Positions 42,634 to 50,888 of a stretch of DNA of 64,000 bases are shown here, in pieces. Location: assembly GCA_902577575.1 (NCBI GenBank), contig CACGZQ010000005.1:1-64000 (forward strand), written 5' to 3'. Position numbers and translations under genes: made by a program. The notes under the pieces were generated by a model. It was not told where the DNA came from. It searched no databases and was given only the letters and a program-made list of their open reading frames with translations. Positions within the stretch are counted from its first letter, which is position 1; each line of letters opens with the position of its first letter. Origin of the DNA: an uncultured Pelagibacteraceae bacterium. Its GTDB lineage: Bacteria; Pseudomonadota; Alphaproteobacteria; Pelagibacterales; Pelagibacteraceae.

Positions 42634-42707
42634 TGGCTGGGGCACTAGGATTCGAACCTAGGATGGCGGTATCAAAAACCGCTGCCTTACCGCTTGGCTA
42701 TGCCCCA
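42634..42707 (-). tRNA. tRNA-Gln (TTG)
   Basis: Minus strand TGGGGCATAGCCAAGCGGTAAGGCAGCGGTTTTTGATACCGCCATCCTAGGTTCGAATCCTAGTGCCCCAGCCA; cloverleaf, anticodon TTG, encoded CCA. Confidence 0.95.
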
Positions 42708-42742
42708 ATATTAAATGAGTGATATATCATAAATATTGTAAT

Positions 42743-43582
42743 TTAAATAGTTTTTGCAAGTGAAATTAAAAATTTTGGGTATCTTTTTCTTAGTTTTTTA
42801 AGTGCGGCTTTTGAACTATCTTTATTTAAAAAAAGGCCGAAACATGCAGATCCTGACCCTGTCATTCTTGAAAAATAGCAACCTTTTCGATCGCTAATAT
42901 CTTTTAAAAGATTTTTAATTTTAGGATATTTTTTTTCTACAATTGATTGAAGATCATTTTTACAAAATTTTAAGTAATTAATAAAATCATCCTTTTTTTT
43001 AAAATTTTTATTTGGATAATCTTGCTTTTTCGAATACTTTTTTACTTTAGAATACACTTCTTTGGTTGAACACTTTATACTTGGATATGCTAACAAAAAA
43101 TACAAATTGTAACTCTTATTTATTTTTTTAATTGTTTTTAAATTTTTTAAAAAACCCCTATTGTAATAGAAGAGTCTTAAATCAGACCCTAATTCATTAT
43201 ATATTTTATTAAGAAATTTTTTATCAATTTTATTTTTTGTTAAATAGTTTATCACTCGAACAGCATTACTTGATCCGCCTCCAAAACCAGCAAAAACTGG
43301 AATTTTTTTATTTATTCTCACAGAATAATAATCAGTAATTAACCCATTTTTTCTTAATAAATTTAAACTTTTGCTTACTGAATTGTTTAATTTACTTATA
43401 TGCTTAGAGTGAGTCCCTGTAAAAGAGATATCATCTGTAAACTTTTTTTTATTTTTTTTTATCGTTATTGTGTCATAAAGATCAATTAAACAATAAATTG
43501 ATTGAATTTCGTGTAAGCCGTTTGATAGCTTTCTATTTATAGATAAAGATAAGTTTATTTTTGCGTAAGATTTTAAGACCAT
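42743..43582 (-). CDS. ispE: 4-diphosphocytidyl-2-C-methyl-D-erythritol kinase IspE
   Basis: KSYAKINLSLSI and VFAGFGGGSSNAVRVI GHMP kinase motifs, MTGSGSACFGLF. Preferred start MVLKSYAKIN at 43582; ORF track start 43666 is over-extended. Confidence 0.92.
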   Translation of the reverse strand: MVLKSYAKINLSLSINRKLSNGLHEIQSIYCLIDLYDTITIKKNKKKFTDDISFTGTHSKHISKLNNSVSKSLNLLRKNGLITDYYSVRINKKIPVFAGFGGGSSNAVRVINYLTKNKIDKKFLNKIYNELGSDLRLFYYNRGFLKNLKTIKKINKSYNLYFLLAYPSIKCSTKEVYSKVKKYSKKQDYPNKNFKKKDDFINYLKFCKNDLQSIVEKKYPKIKNLLKDISDRKGCYFSRMTGSGSACFGLFLNKDSSKAALKKLRKRYPKFLISLAKTI

Positions 43583-43584
43583 AA

Positions 43585-45285
43585 TTAAAGGCCTTCTATT
43601 AATTTTAACTGAATTTTGTCCTTTAATTCCTCTTCCGTATTTTTTAGATTTAAAACATAATTCCAATAGTATCTTGCTTGAATTTTATTTCCAGTTTTCC
43701 ACAAAACATCACCATAATGATCATTTACTATTGGATCAGCGGGCAATAAACTTACAGCATTTCTCAAGTAATCTTTTGAAACCTCATATCTTTTTAATTT
43801 AAATAATGCCCAACCGAGCGAGTCAATTATAAAAGGGTCATTAGCTTTTAGTCTGTTTGCCTTTTCAAGCATATTCAAAGATTTTTCAATTTTTATACCT
43901 TTCTCAATCCAAGAATATGCAAGGTAATTAATGACATATGCTTGATCTGGACTTACTTGAAGTGAATTAAGTAAATCTTCCTCAGCTTTATTCCAATCTC
44001 CAATACGTTCATAAGCAACTCCGCGACCATCTGTTGCCTCAGGATATAACGGGTGGTCTTTTTTTATCTTATCTAATATTTCAGAATAATATTTTATAGA
44101 TTTTTTAAATTCTTCATTATTTTTTAAAAACTCAGCATAATCAAATGTTTCATAAACCCCTTTTATAGGTAACGAATTGTAAGCCTCTTCTAACAGGTTT
44201 AAAGAAGATTTTTTTTTGTCCTCGTCAATTAAAATTCTAGAAATTTGTTTATTAGCGTACCATTTATAGGAAATTCCATGACTAGTTAATTTTCTGTAAA
44301 TTTTTTTCGCGTTAGAATAATCATTAATTTTATAAAAATTTTCTGCCAATAAAGTATCGAAAGCATGAAACTCAGCATTTAAAAATTTAGAGAGATTTAA
44401 ATAAAAATTGGACATGGAATATATTGATTGAGAAGACAATGCGTTAGCAGATATATAAATTAATTCAGCAACAACATTGTTTTCTTTTTTGCAATCAAAA
44501 TCTGACTTATGCTTTACATTATCTATATCAATTTTGTATTGATTAAGTAATAAGTTTCTTGGATACCTTTCTAATGCTTCTTGAATAATTTTTTTAGCGT
44601 CTTTCTTTTTTTTTTTAGTATTCAGATAGTTTGCATAAAAATAGTTATATCTGGAAAAATCAGTCTTTTTATCATTTATCAACTTTTCGAAAAAAAAATT
44701 TGCTTCATTGCTGTCAAAAAAACAATTCACAAAAACGTTTTGGATTTTCTTCAAATTTTCAAATCTATTATCAAATTGATTTAAACGAGTTATCGCCTGA
44801 TCTTTGTTCAGGTCTTTTATCATTGACCACAAATGTAAACTATTAACAATATAATTATCTAGTATCGATAAAGATTTTCTATTTTTTGCTTTTTCAAAAT
44901 ATCTGTTTGATATTTCAAATTTTTCATTTTTCAGATGATAAATCCCGATTATTAAATCACTTTCGTAACTGTCTTGATTTTCTCTTTCCATTTTTTTGGA
45001 ATAATTAAAAGCCTGATTATATTTTCCAGAGTTTATCAATGAGTTTAAATATCTTATTGAAAAAATTGGGTGAATTTCTTCTAGCCCATCAAGTCTTTTT
45101 AAATATTTTGCTGAATCGTTATATTGACTTTGATTAAGTAAAACCACTCCAGAAAAATAGTCTGCAATACTCTCAGCTTTGTTAAATTTATTAAAATTTT
45201 TGGCATGTAATGTGGAAAAAAAAATTAAAATGATGACAAATAAAATGATTGTTATAATCTTATTTAGTTTTTTACTAATAGGCAT
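43585..45285 (-). CDS. TPR-repeat protein with N-terminal signal/TM segment
   Basis: N-terminal hydrophobic helix; repeated TPR motifs (AEEDLLNSLQVSPDQAYVINYLAYSWIEKG..., DPFIIDSLGWALFKLKRYEVSKDYLRNAVSLLPADP). Confidence 0.85.
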   Translation of the reverse strand: MPISKKLNKIITIILFVIILIFFSTLHAKNFNKFNKAESIADYFSGVVLLNQSQYNDSAKYLKRLDGLEEIHPIFSIRYLNSLINSGKYNQAFNYSKKMERENQDSYESDLIIGIYHLKNEKFEISNRYFEKAKNRKSLSILDNYIVNSLHLWSMIKDLNKDQAITRLNQFDNRFENLKKIQNVFVNCFFDSNEANFFFEKLINDKKTDFSRYNYFYANYLNTKKKKKDAKKIIQEALERYPRNLLLNQYKIDIDNVKHKSDFDCKKENNVVAELIYISANALSSQSIYSMSNFYLNLSKFLNAEFHAFDTLLAENFYKINDYSNAKKIYRKLTSHGISYKWYANKQISRILIDEDKKKSSLNLLEEAYNSLPIKGVYETFDYAEFLKNNEEFKKSIKYYSEILDKIKKDHPLYPEATDGRGVAYERIGDWNKAEEDLLNSLQVSPDQAYVINYLAYSWIEKGIKIEKSLNMLEKANRLKANDPFIIDSLGWALFKLKRYEVSKDYLRNAVSLLPADPIVNDHYGDVLWKTGNKIQARYYWNYVLNLKNTEEELKDKIQLKLIEGL

Positions 45286-45288
45286 AAA

Positions 45289-45981
45289 ATGTTTAAAAAT
45301 AATCCAATTAAATTAATAAAATATTATAACTTTATTAATCATAATTTAATTTACAATAACAAGGCAATCAATAGATATAAAAAGGACAATTTTGAAATAT
45401 CAGAGGATAAAACAAAAAACTTAGATTTGTTGAGGGAGGCAATATCTAATCAAAAAAATTGCGATTTAAAAAAACATGCGAAAAATATTGTTTTTAGTGA
45501 TGGAAATCCTAAATCAAAAATTATGCTTGTGGGTGAAGCACCAGGTGCAAATGAGGATCAAGAGGGATTACCATTCGTGGGCCGAGCAGGTATGCTGCTT
45601 GATAAGATGTTAGCAGCAATTAACTTAGATCGAAAAAAAGTTTATATCTCTAACATCATAAATTACCGTCCTCCGGAAAATCGTAGACCAACAGATGCTG
45701 AGATTGAAAAATATTTACCATTTATTACAAAGCACATTGAAATTATAGAACCAAAAATACTTGTTCTCCTGGGTAGTACTGCGATGAATGCTATTATTGG
45801 AAAAGAATTAGTGATTTCAAAAATGAGAGGTAAATGGATTGATAAAAAATTTGGAAATTGTAAAACATCAGTTATAATCACTTTTCATCCGGCTTTTTTA
45901 ATGAGGCAGCCAGCTCAAAAAAAAACAGCATGGATTGATTTAAAAATGATACGTGACAAGATAGAAAATCTAAAAATTTAA
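45289..45981 (+). CDS. Uracil-DNA glycosylase family 4-like
   Basis: IMLVGEAPGANEDQEGLPFVGRAGMLLDKML, ISNIINYRPPENRRP, TFHPAFLMRQPAQKK. Confidence 0.92.
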   Translation: MFKNNPIKLIKYYNFINHNLIYNNKAINRYKKDNFEISEDKTKNLDLLREAISNQKNCDLKKHAKNIVFSDGNPKSKIMLVGEAPGANEDQEGLPFVGRAGMLLDKMLAAINLDRKKVYISNIINYRPPENRRPTDAEIEKYLPFITKHIEIIEPKILVLLGSTAMNAIIGKELVISKMRGKWIDKKFGNCKTSVIITFHPAFLMRQPAQKKTAWIDLKMIRDKIENLKI

Positions 45982-46551
45982 TTGAAAAAAAAAATAACAG
46001 CTGGGGTTGATGAGGTTGGTAGGGGATGTATTGCTGGCCCTGTTGTTTCTGCAGCAGTAATACTTAAACATGGTATTAATCTTAACCTGTTAAAAGACTC
46101 AAAGAAAATCTCTTTTAATAAAAGGGAAAAAATTGCAGAACATATAAAAGAAAATTCTTTTTACGCTATTGGAACTGCATCAGTAGACGAAATTTTAAAT
46201 CTTAATATTCTTCAGGCCTCATTGCTATCTATGAAAAGAGCATTAGAAAGACTCACATTAAAACCAAGTTTAACACTTATAGACGGAAACTTTGCACCTA
46301 AAGGATTGCAGAATTATAAAACTATTATAAATGGAGATGAAAAAATTAAAGTTATTAGCGCAGCCTCAATTGTTGCCAAAGTTTATAGGGATAAATTCAT
46401 GATTAAATTGTCAAAAAAATTTTCCGACTACTCATGGGAAAGAAATTTTGGTTATGGAACTAAAGCTCATCTTGAAAGTTTAAAAAAATTCGGTGTAACT
46501 TTGCATCACAGAAAAAGTTTTAAACCAGTACACAAGATATTGTCGAATTAA
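45982..46551 (+). CDS. rnhB: Ribonuclease HII (TTG start)
   Basis: TAGVDEVGRGCIAGPVVSAAVIL, LIDGNFAPKG, ISAASIVAKVYRD; start codon TTG immediately after the preceding TAA. Confidence 0.96.
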   Translation: MKKKITAGVDEVGRGCIAGPVVSAAVILKHGINLNLLKDSKKISFNKREKIAEHIKENSFYAIGTASVDEILNLNILQASLLSMKRALERLTLKPSLTLIDGNFAPKGLQNYKTIINGDEKIKVISAASIVAKVYRDKFMIKLSKKFSDYSWERNFGYGTKAHLESLKKFGVTLHHRKSFKPVHKILSN

Positions 46552-46629
46552 AAATCTGTTACACAAGATGACATATTTTTTTAATAAAATCGTTTGACCC
46601 TTGATTCAATTTAGAGTTGAATTAAGAAA

Positions 46630-47703
46630 ATGTTAAAATTTTCTAACAAAATTATTAATGGCGATTGTTTAAAGGAATTAAAAAGAATTCCAGACAAAAC
46701 TTTTGATTTAGTTTTTGCCGATCCACCTTACAATATGCAGATTGGAGATAAATTAACACGACCAGACTCTAGTAAAGTAGATGGTGTTATCGATAGATGG
46801 GATCAATTTAATAATTTTAAACATTACGATAATTTTTGTAAAGCTTGGTTAATAGAATGCAAAAGAATTTTAAAAGATAATGGATCGATTTGGGTAATTG
46901 GCTCCTATCATAATATTTTTAGATTAGGATATCACTTACAAAATTTAGATTATTGGTTGCTTAATGATGTTATATGGAGAAAAAATAATCCAATGCCAAA
47001 TTTTAGAGGAACCAGGTTTACTAATGCACATGAAACTCTGATATGGGCGTCAAAAAATAAAAAATCAAAATATACTTTTAATTATCAATCCCTCAAATGT
47101 TTAAATGATGATTTACAAATGAGATCGGACTGGACGATGCCTATTTGCAATGGGAAAGAGAGATTAAAGAGAAATGGAAAAAAAATACATTCTACTCAAA
47201 AACCTGAAGCACTTCTTCATAGAATAATATTAGCAACTACAAATAAAGGTGACGCAGTGTTTGATCCTTTTTTAGGTACAGGTACCACTGCTGTCGTATC
47301 TAAAAAATTAGGCAGAAACTATTGTGGAATCGAAAAAGATAAAAAATATTTTTTTGCAGCTAAAGAGAGAATTAGTAAAACTACAAAAATAGCAGATGAC
47401 TATTTAGATACTATCGAAAATAATAAATCAAAACCTAGAATACCTTTTGGTTCACTTGTGGAGTTGGGAATAATTAAACCTGGAACTTCTTTGACCGATC
47501 CTGAGAAAAAGATTAATGCAAAAATAATGGCTGATGGAAGTATAAAATATAAGGATATTGAAGGATCAATACATAAAATAGCTGCAAAAATAATGGGTGC
47601 AGAAAGTTATAATGGTTGGACTTATTGGCATTATAAATTGAATGGATCGACTGTATTAATTGACAGTTTGAGACAAAAATTTATTGCAGAAAAGCAAATT
47701 TAA
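46630..47703 (+). CDS. ccrM: CcrM-type adenine-N6 DNA methyltransferase (predicted GANTC)
   Basis: INGDCLKELKRIPDKTFDLVFADPPYNMQ, FDPFLGTGTTAVVSKKLGRNYCGIE, CcrM-type C-terminal domain (SIHKIAAKIMGAESYNGWTYWHY). Confidence 0.92.
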   Translation: MLKFSNKIINGDCLKELKRIPDKTFDLVFADPPYNMQIGDKLTRPDSSKVDGVIDRWDQFNNFKHYDNFCKAWLIECKRILKDNGSIWVIGSYHNIFRLGYHLQNLDYWLLNDVIWRKNNPMPNFRGTRFTNAHETLIWASKNKKSKYTFNYQSLKCLNDDLQMRSDWTMPICNGKERLKRNGKKIHSTQKPEALLHRIILATTNKGDAVFDPFLGTGTTAVVSKKLGRNYCGIEKDKKYFFAAKERISKTTKIADDYLDTIENNKSKPRIPFGSLVELGIIKPGTSLTDPEKKINAKIMADGSIKYKDIEGSIHKIAAKIMGAESYNGWTYWHYKLNGSTVLIDSLRQKFIAEKQI

Positions 47704-48830
47704 TTTTTATAAACTGTTCCTAAGTAAGAACTTATAAATCTCTTTCTTTTAATAAGAAATTTCATAAAAAAATTCCTAATTACTTGCATTATTGTAATAG
47801 ATAAATGAAAAGAAAAAAAATTAATATTTGATCTTCTTCTCACAATCTTTGCCCTTTTTGACCTCTCTTGAAAATAAGCATTCTGAATATCTGTTTTATC
47901 TTCCTTGATTAAGTTAAACAATTCATATGCACTTTCGATAGATTGCCCTGCACCTTGTGCTAAAGTTGGTAAGAAACCATTAAATGCATCACCAATATAA
48001 AAAACTTTATTATTTGTAGATGGAAGTATTTGGGGCGTAGAATATAACGGCCAAGATTTTAATTCACCTTCAAAAGCCTTTTTTAAATTAGAATTTTGGG
48101 AGACAATTTTATCAACTAATGACTTAATATTATCCGGATCATATTTTTTATCTCTAATGATACACACTAGATTAAATTCTTTATTTTTATTTAATGGGTA
48201 AATCACAATATGGCAATTTTTACCCATCATAAGACTTATTTTTTCATCATCAATCTTAAGTTCAGATTTTGTTTTTAATATCGTTCTGATAGCTGTAGCC
48301 TTTTTGAATTCTGGCTCATTTTTTTTCTTTTCAAAAAAAGATCTGGTATTAGAAAAAATACCATCTGCTCCAACTACTAAGTCCACAAGATCATTTGTAT
48401 TGTCATCAAATTTTATTAGTACTTTACCCTTGAGTTCGGAAACCTCTTTTATTTTTTTCCCAAATCTTAAATGCTGTGTATAAACGTCGTCCTTTAAAAA
48501 CTCAATCAATGTAGATCTTTGTAAAGTAGTATATTTACTTTTTTCTTGATTAAATTGTTTGAGATCTAAATCACAAATTTTTTTATTTTGAATATTATAA
48601 AAATCTACTCCAGTTGGATGAAATATTTTCATACTATCTATTTTATTAAACCCAATAATATTTAAAATTTTGATAGTGTTAGTTGAGAGTTGAATTCCGT
48701 ACCCCTCATCGAGGGATAAACTTTCTTGTTTTTCATATAGCATAAATTCATGATCAGAATTTTTTTTTATTAGATTTGCAAATGTCAAACCTGATATCCC
48801 AGCACCAATTATTGCTATTTTTTTTTTCAT
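47700..48830 (-). CDS. FAD-dependent aromatic monooxygenase-like protein (UbiH/UbiM-like fold)
   Basis: IAIIGAGISGLTFANLIK, VVGADGIFSNTR, FYIGDAFNGFLPTLAQGAGQSIESAYEL. Confidence 0.8.
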   Translation of the reverse strand: MKKKIAIIGAGISGLTFANLIKKNSDHEFMLYEKQESLSLDEGYGIQLSTNTIKILNIIGFNKIDSMKIFHPTGVDFYNIQNKKICDLDLKQFNQEKSKYTTLQRSTLIEFLKDDVYTQHLRFGKKIKEVSELKGKVLIKFDDNTNDLVDLVVGADGIFSNTRSFFEKKKNEPEFKKATAIRTILKTKSELKIDDEKISLMMGKNCHIVIYPLNKNKEFNLVCIIRDKKYDPDNIKSLVDKIVSQNSNLKKAFEGELKSWPLYSTPQILPSTNNKVFYIGDAFNGFLPTLAQGAGQSIESAYELFNLIKEDKTDIQNAYFQERSKRAKIVRRRSNINFFSFHLSITIMQVIRNFFMKFLIKRKRFISSYLGTVYKN

Positions 48831-49831
48831 TAAAATAAAGTTGATACTTGTTTAAAAATTTTCTTGGTAAAACTTGGAATAAATTCTTTATTTTCTTTTA
48901 AAGAATACCAGTTATACATGGATGGAATTTGATCTGAAAACTTATAATATAAATTAATATTTAACTTTAAATTTGAAATCGAGTTCTTATAGCTTTTAAG
49001 ATATTTCCAATTTTGTTTTTTTGTAAAACTTTTTGCCTCTTTGATCTCAGGCAAATTAAAATTTTTTAAAAAACTAATGTGATTGTTTTTAGTCAATGCA
49101 ATTTGTTTTTTTTTGTTAATATAACAAAAAATATCATAATCTTTGTTTTTAACCATTTTTTTTCTTAAACTATTAATTTTATTGTCAGATGTAAAATACT
49201 TGCAAGTTTTATTCAAACAGCAAGTATGACAAATTGGGTCTTTTGGTTTACAAACTAAAGCACCGAATTCCATCAAAGCTTCAACAAAATCTGCATTGCG
49301 CTTGGTATTAAAAAGTTTTTTTTTATTTTTTTGGATAAAATTATCAAAATTTATTTTATTTTCCGCTACATTTATATATCTCGAGAAAACTCTTCTAACG
49401 TTAACATCTAAGGCGATTATCGGTTTATTGTAAATAAGACCTAACAAAGCATTACCTGTATATTTACCCACTCCTGGAAGTTTGGTTATCTCATCAATTG
49501 TATCGGGAAGTTTAAAATTATAGTTTTTCACTATTGTTTTAGAGCATGCTAAAAGATTTCTTGCTCGTCTATAATAGCCCAGGCCTTCCCACATTTTTAA
49601 AATATCTTTTTCGCTGCTTTTAGATAAAGCCTTTAGTGTTTTAAACTTTTTAGTAAAATTATTAAAATAGGGAATTACAGTTTTTACTTGTGTTTGTTGC
49701 AGCATAAATTCACTTAAAAGTCTATAATACAGCTTATTAGGTGACTTTTTACCAACACGCCAAGGTAATTTCCTTTTGTTATTATCATACCAAGCTAAAA
49801 TTTTTTTTGATAAGGTTGAATTTAAATGCAT
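48830..49831 (-). CDS. mutY: A/G-specific adenine glycosylase
   Basis: LPWR, EFMLQQTQVKTVIPYF, WEGLGYYRRARNL, LPGVGKYTGNALL, Fe-S ligands C-x6-C-x2-C-x5-C. Preferred start MHLNSTLSKK. Confidence 0.94.
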   Translation of the reverse strand: MHLNSTLSKKILAWYDNNKRKLPWRVGKKSPNKLYYRLLSEFMLQQTQVKTVIPYFNNFTKKFKTLKALSKSSEKDILKMWEGLGYYRRARNLLACSKTIVKNYNFKLPDTIDEITKLPGVGKYTGNALLGLIYNKPIIALDVNVRRVFSRYINVAENKINFDNFIQKNKKKLFNTKRNADFVEALMEFGALVCKPKDPICHTCCLNKTCKYFTSDNKINSLRKKMVKNKDYDIFCYINKKKQIALTKNNHISFLKNFNLPEIKEAKSFTKKQNWKYLKSYKNSISNLKLNINLYYKFSDQIPSMYNWYSLKENKEFIPSFTKKIFKQVSTLF

Positions 49832-50311
49832 AACAAAAATAATAATAAAACACATACCTACATACAAGGTCTTCGTCCGTTTTCAAATTCTATTCCAAAA
49901 ACTTTAAAGAAACATTTAAGAAAAGGTGGTTATAACTATTCAAATATAGTTGATAATTGGACTAAAATAGTCAACAAAAAAATTTCTGATGCTTGCTATC
50001 CAATAACTGTAAAAATAGGAAAAGACATGAAAAATGGGATCTTGGTTTTAAATGTGACTCACGGTAAAGAGATGGAGGTAGAATATGAAAAAAAAAATAT
50101 TATGGAAAAGATTAATTCTTTTTTTGGTTACAACTGCATCAGTAAAATAACTCTCAAAATTTCACAATATAAAAAAAACAAACAGATAAGAGTGTTACCC
50201 AAAATAAAAGATATAGATATGATAAAGTCAAAACTTAATAAAGTAAATGATAAACATTTAAAAAGTTCTCTAAATAATTTTTTAAAAGCTTACAATGAAA
50301 AATCTAAATAG
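49826..50311 (+). CDS. DUF721 (DciA-like) protein
   Basis: RPFSNSIPKTLKKHLRKGGYNYSNIVDNWTKIVNKKISDACYPITVK; between mutY and dsbA/smc. Confidence 0.8.
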   Translation: MHNKNNNKTHTYIQGLRPFSNSIPKTLKKHLRKGGYNYSNIVDNWTKIVNKKISDACYPITVKIGKDMKNGILVLNVTHGKEMEVEYEKKNIMEKINSFFGYNCISKITLKISQYKKNKQIRVLPKIKDIDMIKSKLNKVNDKHLKSSLNNFLKAYNEKSK

Positions 50312-50888
50312 ACTTACTCTAAAAATTACCATTCTTTTTTTCATATTTTTTAATATTGAAGTCAATAGTAAAATTGTTAGTTTAGGTGCGTCTGAGTCAA
50401 AAGTAACTATTAAAGTATTTTCTTCATTAACTTGCCCTGCTTGTGCAAATTTTCATTCAAAAATTTTTTATAATTTGAAAAAAGATTTTATAGATAAAGG
50501 TTTAGTTAGATTTGAACATCATCCTTTTCCTTTAGATTTAGCAGCTTTAAATGCAGAAATAATTTTAAGATGTTATGTTGATAAAGATAAAAAATTTGCT
50601 CTTCTTGGCAAAATTTACGAAAAACAACAATCCTGGGCAGTGGGATCTGATATAAATAAGATTAATGACTCGATTAAAAAGATTGGTTTAGAGGTAAATT
50701 TAAAAAATGAAAAAATGGATGGCTGTTTAAAAAATGATAAAATACAAGATGAAATATTAACTCAAAGGATAAAGGCACAAAAAAAATATAAAATTGAAGC
50801 CACTCCAACAATTTTCATTAATGGGAAAGAGTACACAGGAAAAGTTAACTACAAAGAATTTAAAAAAACCTTAGAAAAAAATTTTTAG
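50295..50888 (+). CDS. DsbA-like thiol:disulfide oxidoreductase
   Basis: Signal peptide, FSSLTCPACANFHSK (CPAC), KYKIEATPTIFINGKEY. Confidence 0.88.
   Translation: MKNLNRLTLKITILFFIFFNIEVNSKIVSLGASESKVTIKVFSSLTCPACANFHSKIFYNLKKDFIDKGLVRFEHHPFPLDLAALNAEIILRCYVDKDKKFALLGKIYEKQQSWAVGSDINKINDSIKKIGLEVNLKNEKMDGCLKNDKIQDEILTQRIKAQKKYKIEATPTIFINGKEYTGKVNYKEFKKTLEKNF

Noticed and set aside
43583-43666. N-terminal extension of the ispE ORF (MELCFKSKKYGRG...)
   Set aside because: It overlaps the 3' end of the TPR gene and precedes the conserved MVLKSYAKINLSL start; treated as ORF-caller over-extension.
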